A stretch of 64,000 bases of DNA from Marinobacter adhaerens HP15 (GTDB lineage: Bacteria; Pseudomonadota; Gammaproteobacteria; Pseudomonadales; Oleiphilaceae): positions 1 to 64,000 of the forward strand of contig NC_017507.1 in assembly GCF_000166295.1 (NCBI RefSeq). Direction: 5' to 3'. The notes below the pieces were generated by a model. That model ran no database searches and was not told the DNA's origin. It saw only the letters and a program-made list of their open reading frames with translations. Below are positions 8,524 to 16,670 of the stretch, piece after piece. How positions within the stretch are numbered: the stretch's first letter is position 1; each line of letters starts with the position of its first letter. Made by a program: the position numbers and the translations under genes.

Positions 8524-9388
8524 CCCGAGTTTGATCGCTGCGATTGCGATCGCTGGTATTGCGGTTTCTTGGCTGGTTTTTATTGCGCCCTCTCTAAGTC
8601 TTCGGGCCCGAGCTAGGGCGCGCTTACGTCGTCAGTCTTTGGCACTTGATGAGCCGGCAAATGAGTCTGCTTTTTACGACTTGGTGTTTTGGCTTGTCGA
8701 AACGAGGTTGTTGGAAGGTGACTTTAAGGAGCTTGAACCTTCGCTCGATGCCACCGGGTTGACTGCCTTCGATTCACGGAAACGGTACCTTGCCTCTTGT
8801 TGGCTTTTGCCCGTTGCTGCCGGGTGTGTTGCCTTTCCATTGATGGATTTTATTGCGGCATGCGTTGTCCTGTTTCTTGCCTTTTTTGTTCCGCGAAAAG
8901 CTATCCGCGCGGCAGGTTTGACGGCTGAAAAAGAGCAAAACCGCGAGGCGATAGAACTGTGTCAGATGACGCGCATGTTGGTCGAGGCAGGACTCAGTCC
9001 AGAACGATCTCTTAAATTGATTTCTCATCAAGCTAGAGAACTAATGCCACGCTTGATTCGCCGCATCGATCGATTCAACCGGGTTATGGAGAGCGGTGCT
9101 GATCGTACGGTAGCGCTGGATGAATTGGGGAAAAACCGAAACCTTACGGTGTTGAGAAACTATGTAAGCCTGATGAAGCAGTCTGGCACCCTGGGGTCGA
9201 AAGTCGCCGGCGGGTTGGATCAAATTGTGGAGGAGGCACAGCATGAGGAGCGGAGCAACCTCAAGGAGGAGACGAACAAGATCGGTGCGCGAATGACGGT
9301 GATTATGATGGTTTTTATGTTGCCTTCGCTTTTTCTTTTAATTGGTGGGCCAGCGGTTCTTGCCATTATGGACGCCTTTCAACGCTAA
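8516..9388 (+). CDS. tadC: Tad inner-membrane platform protein TadC
   Basis: This second GspF-like platform subunit is about 290 residues. The GTG at 8516 is chosen because AAGGGG lies just upstream and it overlaps the tadB stop by eight bases, the usual arrangement; the frame itself is open further upstream. Membrane helices flank the T2SSF core, which contains IELCQMTRMLVEAGLSPERS and later RNYVSLMKQSGTLGSKVAGG. The C-terminal helix is MTVIMMVFMLPSLFLLIGGP. TadC is expected in the inner membrane beside TadB. Confidence 0.9.
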   Translation: MVNPSLIAAIAIAGIAVSWLVFIAPSLSLRARARARLRRQSLALDEPANESAFYDLVFWLVETRLLEGDFKELEPSLDATGLTAFDSRKRYLASCWLLPVAAGCVAFPLMDFIAACVVLFLAFFVPRKAIRAAGLTAEKEQNREAIELCQMTRMLVEAGLSPERSLKLISHQARELMPRLIRRIDRFNRVMESGADRTVALDELGKNRNLTVLRNYVSLMKQSGTLGSKVAGGLDQIVEEAQHEERSNLKEETNKIGARMTVIMMVFMLPSLFLLIGGPAVLAIMDAFQR

Positions 9389-9422
9389 TTAGACGAGCCC
9401 TGCAAAGAGGGACTATTGCTAT

Positions 9423-10145
9423 ATGGAAAAGATAAACAACGACACAAGGTTTTTTAGCCGGCTCTGGACGGTCGTTTGGGGCTCGCTGTTTGGACTGATG
9501 CTCACTGGCTGCGCAGCGTTTTCGGCACAGGAGCCTTCTGTAGACGCAGGGCAATCCAGTGACATGATCATTTCGTGTTCAGATGTTATTCAGCCTGAGC
9601 ACCAGGTAGAACTGGACGCCATTGATGGTTTGATCGAGAGCAGGCGCTACTACGCTGGGCTTGCGAAACTCGAATCGCTTTCTTTCGATACGCAGGCGCA
9701 CTGGCTTCGCTGGGCGCAACTGCTTGGGCAGGTAGATCAGCTGGCGCATTCTGAGAAAATTTTCAGGGCTGTGGCGGGCGAATGTGGATCTTATAAGGCA
9801 TACCACGGACTCGGAGTGGTGTACGTCAAGCAACAGAAGCTCGACCGGGCCGTCGAGATATTATCAACCGCTAAGGATTTGGCACCGGCCGATGCCAGCG
9901 TTCGCAATGATTATGGCTACGCGTTAATGAGAATTGGCCGCTATGATCGTGCAGCGTTTGAGTTGCGCACGGCGTTTGAACTGTCTGAGGGCAACGCATC
10001 AAGTCGCCAGAATATGATCGCAGCCTATTATCTGGTCGGTGGAGATGCGTCTCTTTCAAACTTGCAGCGAGAAGTAGGTATGACTGACGATCAGATTCAA
10101 CGGGGACGCGCCCTTGCGCGCACACTTTTGGAGGAGGCACCGTGA
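9423..10145 (+). CDS. tadD: TadD-like TPR lipoprotein
   Basis: This 240-residue protein has a lipoprotein signal sequence ending in the lipobox LTGCAAF at about residue 31. TPR-like repeats follow: YHGLGVVYVKQQKLDRAVEI and SVRNDYGYALMRIGRYDRAA. TadD proteins are outer-membrane-associated lipoproteins needed for Flp assembly, probably by helping the secretin. The gene follows tadC after 34 bases, and its end overlaps the next start by four bases. The family is well supported. Confidence 0.85.
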   Translation: MEKINNDTRFFSRLWTVVWGSLFGLMLTGCAAFSAQEPSVDAGQSSDMIISCSDVIQPEHQVELDAIDGLIESRRYYAGLAKLESLSFDTQAHWLRWAQLLGQVDQLAHSEKIFRAVAGECGSYKAYHGLGVVYVKQQKLDRAVEILSTAKDLAPADASVRNDYGYALMRIGRYDRAAFELRTAFELSEGNASSRQNMIAAYYLVGGDASLSNLQREVGMTDDQIQRGRALARTLLEEAP

Positions 10146-10435
10146 AACATTGTTGGTTTGCTTTGATCATTTCTGTGGCGCCCCTGGCGGTGTCTGCTAC
10201 TGAATCGTCGAACGTTAGTGCGGTCTCTCATGAGACGGGACTTGTTGGTTTAACGTTGACTACAGAGATCCATCGCGAAAGTACCGTCCGGCGAGTTCTG
10301 GACCAGCAGTCACAGAACACGGACCGTGGGCACGGGCTGAGTCAGTCTGTCTACATTCGCTCGCTCGAGCGGGTATCCAACACCTTCGAGCAGCCCATAC
10401 CAAGCGATATCGCTGAGTCCAGTCGTGGTGAATAG
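10142..10435 (+). CDS. Small exported Tad-locus protein, possibly DUF3613
   Basis: This 97-residue protein has a clear Sec signal peptide (MKHCWFALIISVAPLAVSA). Its mature part contains TVRRVLDQQSQNTDRGHG, then YIRSLERVSNTFEQPIP. That order, a VLxxQ segment followed by a Tyr-containing helix and a final PIP, resembles DUF3613 proteins found in Tad loci of other gammaproteobacteria. The start overlaps the tadD stop and the end overlaps the next start by eleven bases, so it is an integral operon member. The function is unknown; the DUF match is tentative. Confidence 0.6.
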   Translation: MKHCWFALIISVAPLAVSATESSNVSAVSHETGLVGLTLTTEIHRESTVRRVLDQQSQNTDRGHGLSQSVYIRSLERVSNTFEQPIPSDIAESSRGE

Positions 10436-12230
10436 GCGATCTCAGAGTGGCGTATTGATCTTCGCAACGCCGCTGATCTTGGCCCTTATTGGTGTTTTTG
10501 TCACATTGCTTATCGACGGCGCGCGGCTGGCATCTATTCGATCAGAGATGCAGTCCATTGCGAACGTGGCCGCGTCAGCGGCAGCTGACCAATCACAGAG
10601 CTGTACCGATGACAGTGCAGATTTCGCGCGCATGCAGGCGCAAGCACTCGCGGCTGCTCGAGCTGCCGGTTTTGACGGCCAAGACGGTGATCTGCAAGTC
10701 ATCCCCGGTGTACTTTCGCCAAATGCCAGCGGCGAACTGGTATTCAGCGCTCGACAGGCTGACTCGCAGATGGCTCAGACGAACGCAACTCGAGTCGTCT
10801 ACACACGTAGTGAACCCGTGTCTTCCTTGTTTCCGGAGCGTCTCATTTCCCCAATCTCCATTACCGTTGATGCGACCGGGCGCAAGGAAGCGGTTGCCAT
10901 TTTAAGTGCAACAGGCACAACCGCGACTATCGATGGCGGGCTACTTGGATCTCTGATTGGAAGTTTAACAGGTATTTCGAATTACGAGCTCGACCCGACC
11001 GATTTGCAGAGTCTATCCAACACCTTAGTGGGCGTCGGCGATTTGCTCAGGACTCTCGGCATTGATGATGTCAGCGACCTTGTTGATGTGCCGCTGGTGG
11101 ATCTATTGAATGCTACGACAAGCATCGTCGGCGGCGTTGCGTCCCCGGTTGGCGGGATTGTGGATAATTTGACTGGTGCGGTTGGATTAACTGGGCTGGA
11201 TGCATCGGCTATCTTCGACGTTGTTGGTTCGCCTTATTTGTCTGAGGGAAGCACGTTCCCAGTTTACGATCTTGTGATTAGCGCTGTATTGAACAGCGTG
11301 CAGGTTGCAAACCAAACTGGTATGGGGTTGCTGTCATTGGGGTTGGACTCGTCGGAGTCGCCGTTGTTAGGTGGCCTTGTCGGCACGCTTGGACTGTTGG
11401 GGGACGTCGATCTGACGCTGGATTTGCTGGTGAATCAACCTCCGCAAATTGTGATAGGACCCGCGCGTCAAGGTCCTGACGGCGAGTGGCTGACCACGGT
11501 GAGCGCAGCGGATATCGCCTTGGCGGCGGCGATCGATATAGAATTGGCGACCTCTGCGGTTGGCGGTTTAGTCAACGCGCTATCGCTTGGGCTTGTGAAT
11601 GTATCTGTACTTGATCGCATCCAGATACCGTTGATCGTTGAGGCGGGTGGCGGCGATGCGACGTTTATAGGGGCAGATTGCGCGGCAGGAGATAACAATT
11701 CGGTTAACATGGATTTTCAAACCGTGAACAGTGCTGCGACGATTGAAACTGGACGGTTAAATGGAACCACCGGTGGGGTGACGAGTGAGGCAATAAGCGC
11801 CACTATTTTGCGCCTGCAGGCTCTGTTCTTAGATGTGAACGTGTGCCTTGACGCGGAGCTGGACGTGGCTGTGGATGTCGCCGATGGGACTGGGCGTTTG
11901 GAGTCTTACGAGTTGTTTTGTCCCGATGGCCAATGTCAAACGCAGCAGGTTTCTCAGGCGAGCAGTCTTGGGGGTGGTGGTCTTGACATTGAAGTTGAAA
12001 ATTTAAGGCTCGATTGCGGTCAGGGAGGCCTGACGGGGCTTGTCAGTACTATTCTGGGCGGGATTGTTTCGCCTTTGACGTTGGTATTATCAGAGGTGAC
12101 GGAAGTAGTACTGGGTGACATCGTATCACCATTGTTGGCAGGCTTGGGCGCTGACCTAGGGGGCGTCCAGGTCAAGGTACTCGGTGTGGACCAAACGAGT
12201 TCTCAACTGGTTGAAAACCTCGGAGACTAG
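10425..12230 (+). CDS. tadG: TadG-like Flp pilus-associated protein
   Basis: This is a 601-residue protein read from a GTG at 10425 (a second GTG follows at 10428). The N-terminal segment RSQSGVLIFATPLILALIGV, followed by FVTLLIDGARL, is the TadG/TadE-type membrane anchor. The mature part contains ASAAADQSQSC and a helix where TadG-like proteins of other loci carry similar text. Most of the remainder (about residues 170-600) is rich in Gly, Leu, Val, Asp and Ser, with recurring hydrophobic blocks such as LLGSLIGSLTGI, LLGGLVGTLGLLG and LVSTILGGIVSPLTLVLS. No von Willebrand factor A motif is visible. Five or more Cys in the C-terminal half suggest disulfides. The substrate or partner is unknown. 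Confidence 0.7.
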   Translation: MVNRRSQSGVLIFATPLILALIGVFVTLLIDGARLASIRSEMQSIANVAASAAADQSQSCTDDSADFARMQAQALAAARAAGFDGQDGDLQVIPGVLSPNASGELVFSARQADSQMAQTNATRVVYTRSEPVSSLFPERLISPISITVDATGRKEAVAILSATGTTATIDGGLLGSLIGSLTGISNYELDPTDLQSLSNTLVGVGDLLRTLGIDDVSDLVDVPLVDLLNATTSIVGGVASPVGGIVDNLTGAVGLTGLDASAIFDVVGSPYLSEGSTFPVYDLVISAVLNSVQVANQTGMGLLSLGLDSSESPLLGGLVGTLGLLGDVDLTLDLLVNQPPQIVIGPARQGPDGEWLTTVSAADIALAAAIDIELATSAVGGLVNALSLGLVNVSVLDRIQIPLIVEAGGGDATFIGADCAAGDNNSVNMDFQTVNSAATIETGRLNGTTGGVTSEAISATILRLQALFLDVNVCLDAELDVAVDVADGTGRLESYELFCPDGQCQTQQVSQASSLGGGGLDIEVENLRLDCGQGGLTGLVSTILGGIVSPLTLVLSEVTEVVLGDIVSPLLAGLGADLGGVQVKVLGVDQTSSQLVENLGD

Positions 12231-12262
12231 GCGGTGAACAACTCAGGGAAGATAGTGAGCGC

Positions 12263-14635
12263 ATGATCGAGCAGCTCGACATGATATTAGGCAATGATTG
12301 GCCCTACACCGCCATAGCGTTTGTGGTTGTAGTGTTGCTTATTGCTATGCTGTTAGTCTACCGGCGTGAGCGACGTGGGCAAGCGTATGCGTTTGAGAAG
12401 CTTGCGTTTTCTAAAACCCAATTGGCCCGCCAACTCCATTCGTCTGCCAGCGATACCAGGGCGATGCTTGATCAGGCTTCACTCGTCGTCATGGTGTTTG
12501 ATCGGGACGCCATTACACTGCGCTTCGCCAACCGGCAGGCGCTAGAATTATTTGGCTGCAGAACCGTATCGGAGCTGTCGGAGATGGTGTTGATGCGTCC
12601 AGACGCTTGGCAGCCTGAGCCCTTCACGCTTATCGATTTCGAAAATTGGATCCTTCGTGCACGCATCGCAGGTGCGGAGCCAAGGGAGTGGCTATTCACG
12701 GATGCGCAAGGTAATGGCGTTTGGGTCGAGGGGACGATTGGTAATACTGTGTTCGAAGGTCGGGCAGCACAGATTCTTACAGCGACCAATATCCATAGTT
12801 TCAAAATAGCTCGATCAGCAGATCAGCTCAGAACGCGTTCGCTGGTCGGGATCAACAACGATCTGGCTATTGAGCAAGTACTCGAGAGCTTGTCTAAGTT
12901 AATCAGTGTGCGCTGTATGGGGGCGGTCGGGCAGTTCTCACTTTATGACGAGCAGCGCGGCGTGCTTGTGAACGTTGGGACCTCTTCCTTTGCTATGACG
13001 CTTAAAGAGTGTTTGCCGTCTGTCCCGGCGACCTACGGAGCGACCTCGATTGGTACCGCGGCGCACACGAAAGAGCGTGTAGTATGTGAGTCCGTAGGAT
13101 CGGATCACCGATGGCAAGGCTATACACATCTCCTGATGAAACTACCTTTTTCGTCCGCATGGTCGGAACCGGTCATTGGTCAGAACGGCCGATTATTGGG
13201 TGTGTTTACTGTGTTCACTCCCCGTCCGCAACGCCCCGATGCGGAGTACATCGATACATTGTCCTCCATCGTGTCGATGGCTGGCTTGGCCATTGAGCGT
13301 AAAACATGGAGAGAGTCTCTGGAGTCAGCTGCATCCAGTGAGGCGTTTATTCGGCGCCTAGGTGTTGAAATTGTAAACTTGCCGACCGGGCATACTTTCG
13401 TTGCTGGTTTAACGATGCTGCTGCAAAAAGTGCTTCATCAGTACGAATTGGGTGTTGTGTCCTTATGGGAACGGGCGGTTGATAAGGACGATCTACTGCC
13501 GATTGCACAGGTCAGTCAGTCTGCGGGTCAGCTTGCTTCGGCATCCCAGACAGAGTTTGAAGGTAGACACGCAGTTGACAGTGATACACTCCGATCTTCT
13601 CTTGGACAGGGACCCTATCAGTATCTTATGCCAGATGAGTCAGTCTATCAGGCATTGAATCCTGGGACGGACCCGAAACCGGTGTTGGCCTTGCCACTAT
13701 ATTCCGACGCAGACAAGAATGAATTGATCGGTGTGCTGGTGGTTCAGTCCCAGTTCTTCTATGTACCGCAGGGCATCATAGAACATCTCGTAGTGATCGG
13801 AACGATCGTTCGAACCGCTCTGTTAAATAACCGCCTCGTGAAAACGCTGTCGACGACTGCGGATCTGGAAAAGCAGCAGAGACACAAACTGGAGTCGGAA
13901 CTGGCGGTAGCCCGTTCTATTCAGATGTCGATGGTACCTGGCGCTGGGACATTTTCTGAATGTTACAAAGATTGGACTATCGAGGCTTGGCTTCAGCCGG
14001 CGAAGGCCGTTGGCGGGGACCTGTATGAGTTCATCCGTTTGCAAAATGGTAAGGTGCTGCTGGCCGTCGGCGATGTCTCTGACAAGGGAGCACCGGCAGC
14101 GTTGTTTATGGCACGGACTGTGAGTCTGTTAAATTATCTGGCGAGGACTCATTCTGGTGATCTGAGTACGATCGCGCAGTTGTTAAATGATGAACTATGC
14201 CGAGCGAACGACGCGTGTATGTTTGTCACATTGTGTTTGGCGCGTTTGGATATCGGAACCGGTGATATTTCTTGGTTAAATGCGGGCCATAGTGCGCCTA
14301 TGCATTTGGGACCGTCGACGGGCGCTCTCTATTGGGAAGGCGATTCTGGGCCTCCGTTAGGTTTGTATGAAGATGTGACCTATAGCAGCAATCGTGCGAC
14401 ACTCTTCCCACAAGAAACGTTGGTGATATATAGCGACGGCGTTACCGAGGCGTTCAATCCGCAAAGCGAGGAATTCGGCGATGAGCGATTGCTTCAGGCT
14501 GGTAACAGCGTGTCAATGAGCTCAGGAGCCCCGATTTTACTACTTAAGGAATCGCTTGCTCGATTTACTGGACCGGCGAAACAGTCCGACGATATCACCA
14601 TCATGACGATTCAACACCATGGCGTTGGGCGATGA
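12263..14635 (+). CDS. Membrane-anchored PAS-GAF-SpoIIE/PP2C phosphatase (RsbU-like)
   Basis: This is a 790-residue signalling protein. A single membrane helix (AIAFVVVVLLIAMLLVY, about residues 18-36) is followed by a PAS-like region (about 65-170), one or two GAF-like regions (about 195-350 and 365-525) and a C-terminal SpoIIE-type PP2C domain. The catalytic metal-binding pattern is intact: AVGGDLYEF, GDVSDKGAPAALFMA, NAGHSAPMHL and VIYSDGVTEAFNP. Such phosphatases dephosphorylate STAS anti-anti-sigma proteins. The cognate kinase-like and STAS genes follow directly, with a four-base overlap into the first. The N-terminal sensors imply that it responds to a signal; which one cannot be told. 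Confidence 0.9.
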   Translation: MIEQLDMILGNDWPYTAIAFVVVVLLIAMLLVYRRERRGQAYAFEKLAFSKTQLARQLHSSASDTRAMLDQASLVVMVFDRDAITLRFANRQALELFGCRTVSELSEMVLMRPDAWQPEPFTLIDFENWILRARIAGAEPREWLFTDAQGNGVWVEGTIGNTVFEGRAAQILTATNIHSFKIARSADQLRTRSLVGINNDLAIEQVLESLSKLISVRCMGAVGQFSLYDEQRGVLVNVGTSSFAMTLKECLPSVPATYGATSIGTAAHTKERVVCESVGSDHRWQGYTHLLMKLPFSSAWSEPVIGQNGRLLGVFTVFTPRPQRPDAEYIDTLSSIVSMAGLAIERKTWRESLESAASSEAFIRRLGVEIVNLPTGHTFVAGLTMLLQKVLHQYELGVVSLWERAVDKDDLLPIAQVSQSAGQLASASQTEFEGRHAVDSDTLRSSLGQGPYQYLMPDESVYQALNPGTDPKPVLALPLYSDADKNELIGVLVVQSQFFYVPQGIIEHLVVIGTIVRTALLNNRLVKTLSTTADLEKQQRHKLESELAVARSIQMSMVPGAGTFSECYKDWTIEAWLQPAKAVGGDLYEFIRLQNGKVLLAVGDVSDKGAPAALFMARTVSLLNYLARTHSGDLSTIAQLLNDELCRANDACMFVTLCLARLDIGTGDISWLNAGHSAPMHLGPSTGALYWEGDSGPPLGLYEDVTYSSNRATLFPQETLVIYSDGVTEAFNPQSEEFGDERLLQAGNSVSMSSGAPILLLKESLARFTGPAKQSDDITIMTIQHHGVGR

Positions 14636-15051
14636 GAATAAAAGTTGTGCCTGAAGATGGGTTTGGTGACATTGTCGATCGGTTGACGGGCGGCCTCGGG
14701 AATTCGTTGGTAGAAAATGAGCGCTATGCCGATTACCTTGTTGTGCTGGACGAGTTCTACGCAAATCTAAAATCCTATGTTGCCCCGAAAGCAGATCGGT
14801 TTTTTTGGATGGTTGACACCGATATTGCGCCGGGTGAGATTCGGGTCAAGGTCGAATACCCTGGGGCATGTTTTGATCCTACGCAAGCGGGAATGATTTC
14901 TGAGCAATCGATTGAGACTCGGCCCATTGGCGGGTTGGGTCTGGCAATCATCTCAGCGTTGAGTGATACGATGACGTATCATTATGAGAGAGGATGGAAC
15001 GTGATAAGACTCCAGCTAAACTGTGTGCAAAATACCGAGGATAAGGACTGA
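14632..15051 (+). CDS. RsbW-like HATPase anti-sigma/serine kinase
   Basis: This 139-residue protein has the GHKL ATPase pattern of anti-sigma factors: an N-box-like segment VVLDEFYANLKSYV at about residues 36-49 and a G-box RPIGGLGLAIISALSD near residue 100. In RsbW-type switches it would phosphorylate the STAS protein and sequester a target such as a sigma factor or another regulator. It overlaps both neighbours by four bases or one base, which indicates tight coupling of the three switch proteins. No sigma factor gene lies next to it, so its target is unknown. Confidence 0.87.
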   Translation: MRIKVVPEDGFGDIVDRLTGGLGNSLVENERYADYLVVLDEFYANLKSYVAPKADRFFWMVDTDIAPGEIRVKVEYPGACFDPTQAGMISEQSIETRPIGGLGLAIISALSDTMTYHYERGWNVIRLQLNCVQNTEDKD

Positions 15052-15416
15052 TGGCGCTGACAATTGACTTTAAACAAACGTCGGACGAGACTTTGAGTAT
15101 GGCCCTTCAAGGCTCGCTGGACAGCGATACAGCTCCCGAGCTTGACTCTGCTTTCACAGAGTCGATTGGCCCCTCAACAAAGGTTGTTGCGTTGAACATG
15201 GCGGGTGTGACGTTTATCAGCTCTGCTGGTTTGCGGGTCATATTCAAAACACTGAAGCTCATGAAATCCAGGGGTGGGCAAGTGACCGTGACGCAGATGA
15301 CAAAAGGTGTCCGGAAAGTTTTTGAAATTGTTAAAGTGATGCCCGATTTGACCGTCTTTGCGAGTCAGGCGGAAATGGACGAGTATTTGTCCGAAATCCA
15401 AAGACGCGAAGCGTAG
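15051..15416 (+). CDS. STAS-domain anti-anti-sigma factor
   Basis: This is a 121-residue single STAS domain. The hallmark segment VTFISSAGLRVIFKTLKLM (about residues 52-70) includes the Ser-Ser pair, one of which is normally the phosphorylated site. It would be phosphorylated by the RsbW-like protein and dephosphorylated by the SpoIIE-type phosphatase encoded just upstream, completing a partner-switch module. Length is normal for the RsbV/SpoIIAA family. The ATG overlaps the previous stop. Confidence 0.92.
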   Translation: MALTIDFKQTSDETLSMALQGSLDSDTAPELDSAFTESIGPSTKVVALNMAGVTFISSAGLRVIFKTLKLMKSRGGQVTVTQMTKGVRKVFEIVKVMPDLTVFASQAEMDEYLSEIQRREA

Positions 15417-15439
15417 AACGTGAAGTAGGGAGGTTAACG

Positions 15440-15838
15440 ATGTCGATCGTTCTGGATGGAACCTTGGGTATACAGCGAGACAACCACGGTAATGTCGCCA
15501 ACGTAGTGTGGTTTCTCTACGGTTTGCCTGAAGACGCGGGTAAGCCCGAAAACGCCGTTTTTCTTAACCAAAGTTTTGGAGCTGGGTCGCCGCAGATGAT
15601 GGCGTTCGACTGCGGCGGTGAGGAGTATGTGGTATATGCAGACTGGGAAGGCGCATCCGAGCATCAAAGCGCGGCTTCGGTTAAGTCGTTTTACCAGACG
15701 TATGGGCATACGCTTCTCGCCTGTTTGAGAAGGCAGGAGTGTGTAAGTGAAAGTGCCGAGAGGAAAGAGTGGTTAGTTCCTGTAAAGTATTATGAGGATT
15801 ATGTGACAATGATCAACGAATTTTCGAAGGCGGATTGA
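15440..15838 (+). CDS. Hypothetical protein, Tad/partner-switch locus
   Basis: I do not recognise this 132-residue soluble protein. An ATG with GGGAGG nine bases upstream makes a good start. It contains LDGTLGIQRDNHGNVANVVW, and later DCGGEEYVVYADWEG and LACLRRQECVS. It has no signal peptide or membrane helix. It starts 24 bases after the STAS gene and runs in the same direction, so it probably belongs to the same transcript and may be an effector or target of the switch. That role is inference. Confidence 0.7.
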   Translation: MSIVLDGTLGIQRDNHGNVANVVWFLYGLPEDAGKPENAVFLNQSFGAGSPQMMAFDCGGEEYVVYADWEGASEHQSAASVKSFYQTYGHTLLACLRRQECVSESAERKEWLVPVKYYEDYVTMINEFSKAD

Positions 15839-15873
15839 TAGTCTGTTATTCGAAGGGCATCGAGGAGCAATTT

Positions 15874-16161
15874 ATGGACCCGATATACGATGAGCAGTAT
15901 CTAGCTTCAGTTAGGGATATGAAAGCCCGGGGCATGGACGTGTTTTTGCTAAGTGCCGGCGAGTTTCGCAGTCGCCAACAGGTGAAACAGGCGAACTCAT
16001 TGTCTATGAATCAAGCATTGCGAGATCGCCTCAGGGCAGAGTGTTGCGGAGACCTTTCCGTCACATCATGCAGCGTTGATCGGCTCATAGAACGAGATAA
16101 GCTCGATTCGAGTGTTCAGGCTATTTCTAGCCGTCGGAAGGCCGGCCATTCCGTCGATTGA
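15874..16161 (+). CDS. Small hypothetical protein at the end of the Tad operon
   Basis: This is a 95-residue, mostly helical, charged protein that I do not recognise. The start at 15874 is chosen because GAGGAG lies seven bases upstream; the frame is open further up. It includes QYLASVRDMKARGMDVFLLS and a polar middle (FRSRQQVKQANSLSMNQALR). It has no signal peptide. It follows the preceding unknown gene by 35 bases and seems to be the last gene of the + strand run. A small regulatory or adaptor protein is conceivable but unsupported. Confidence 0.6.
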   Translation: MDPIYDEQYLASVRDMKARGMDVFLLSAGEFRSRQQVKQANSLSMNQALRDRLRAECCGDLSVTSCSVDRLIERDKLDSSVQAISSRRKAGHSVD

Positions 16162-16670
16162 GGGTTATCCGTCGGCGATGTCAATGAGGATTCGGTCACC
16201 GGCGGTGACGGCCAACTCGGGCTTCGGCAGCCGTTGTGTGAGCTCTTTACGACCATTCAGTCATTGCCAGGTTAAAGCTACGACGGGCTCACTCTCAAAT
16301 CTGCTGACGCCACATGTCGTTTAAAAAAGGGGCGAGCAATATTTCTGGCTTACCGACTGTTGGCGCCTACGACAACCAGATTCCGCTAGTAAAACCTTCC
16401 GCCGTTGAGCGATGCGATTACTCTGAAAGCCAGATGTTTTGGCTTTGGCCCTTCATCAAGCCACTTCAGGTCTTGGCGAAAATAGTCGATTGGCTTTTTC
16501 AGGCGACAAGCGGAAAGTATTTTGCGCATCATGCATATGATCACTGTTCGTCCACTTCCTCTCGTACGGTTCGCGTCAAATCGATACCGCCATTGACAGG
16601 TAGCCTGCGCAGGCGAAGGGGAGTCGTGAAACAAAACACGCTTTAACCACCGCGTTTTAGAGACTGTCTG
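16162..16670. other. Intergenic region between Tad locus and photolyase
   Basis: About 500 bases without a gene I can support. Short overlapping frames exist on both strands (for example 16386-16634 on the minus strand), but none has a convincing start site, signal or motif. The stretch may be degenerate coding sequence. It should hold the end of the Tad transcript and the promoter of the photolyase gene, though neither is obvious. Confidence 0.35.
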
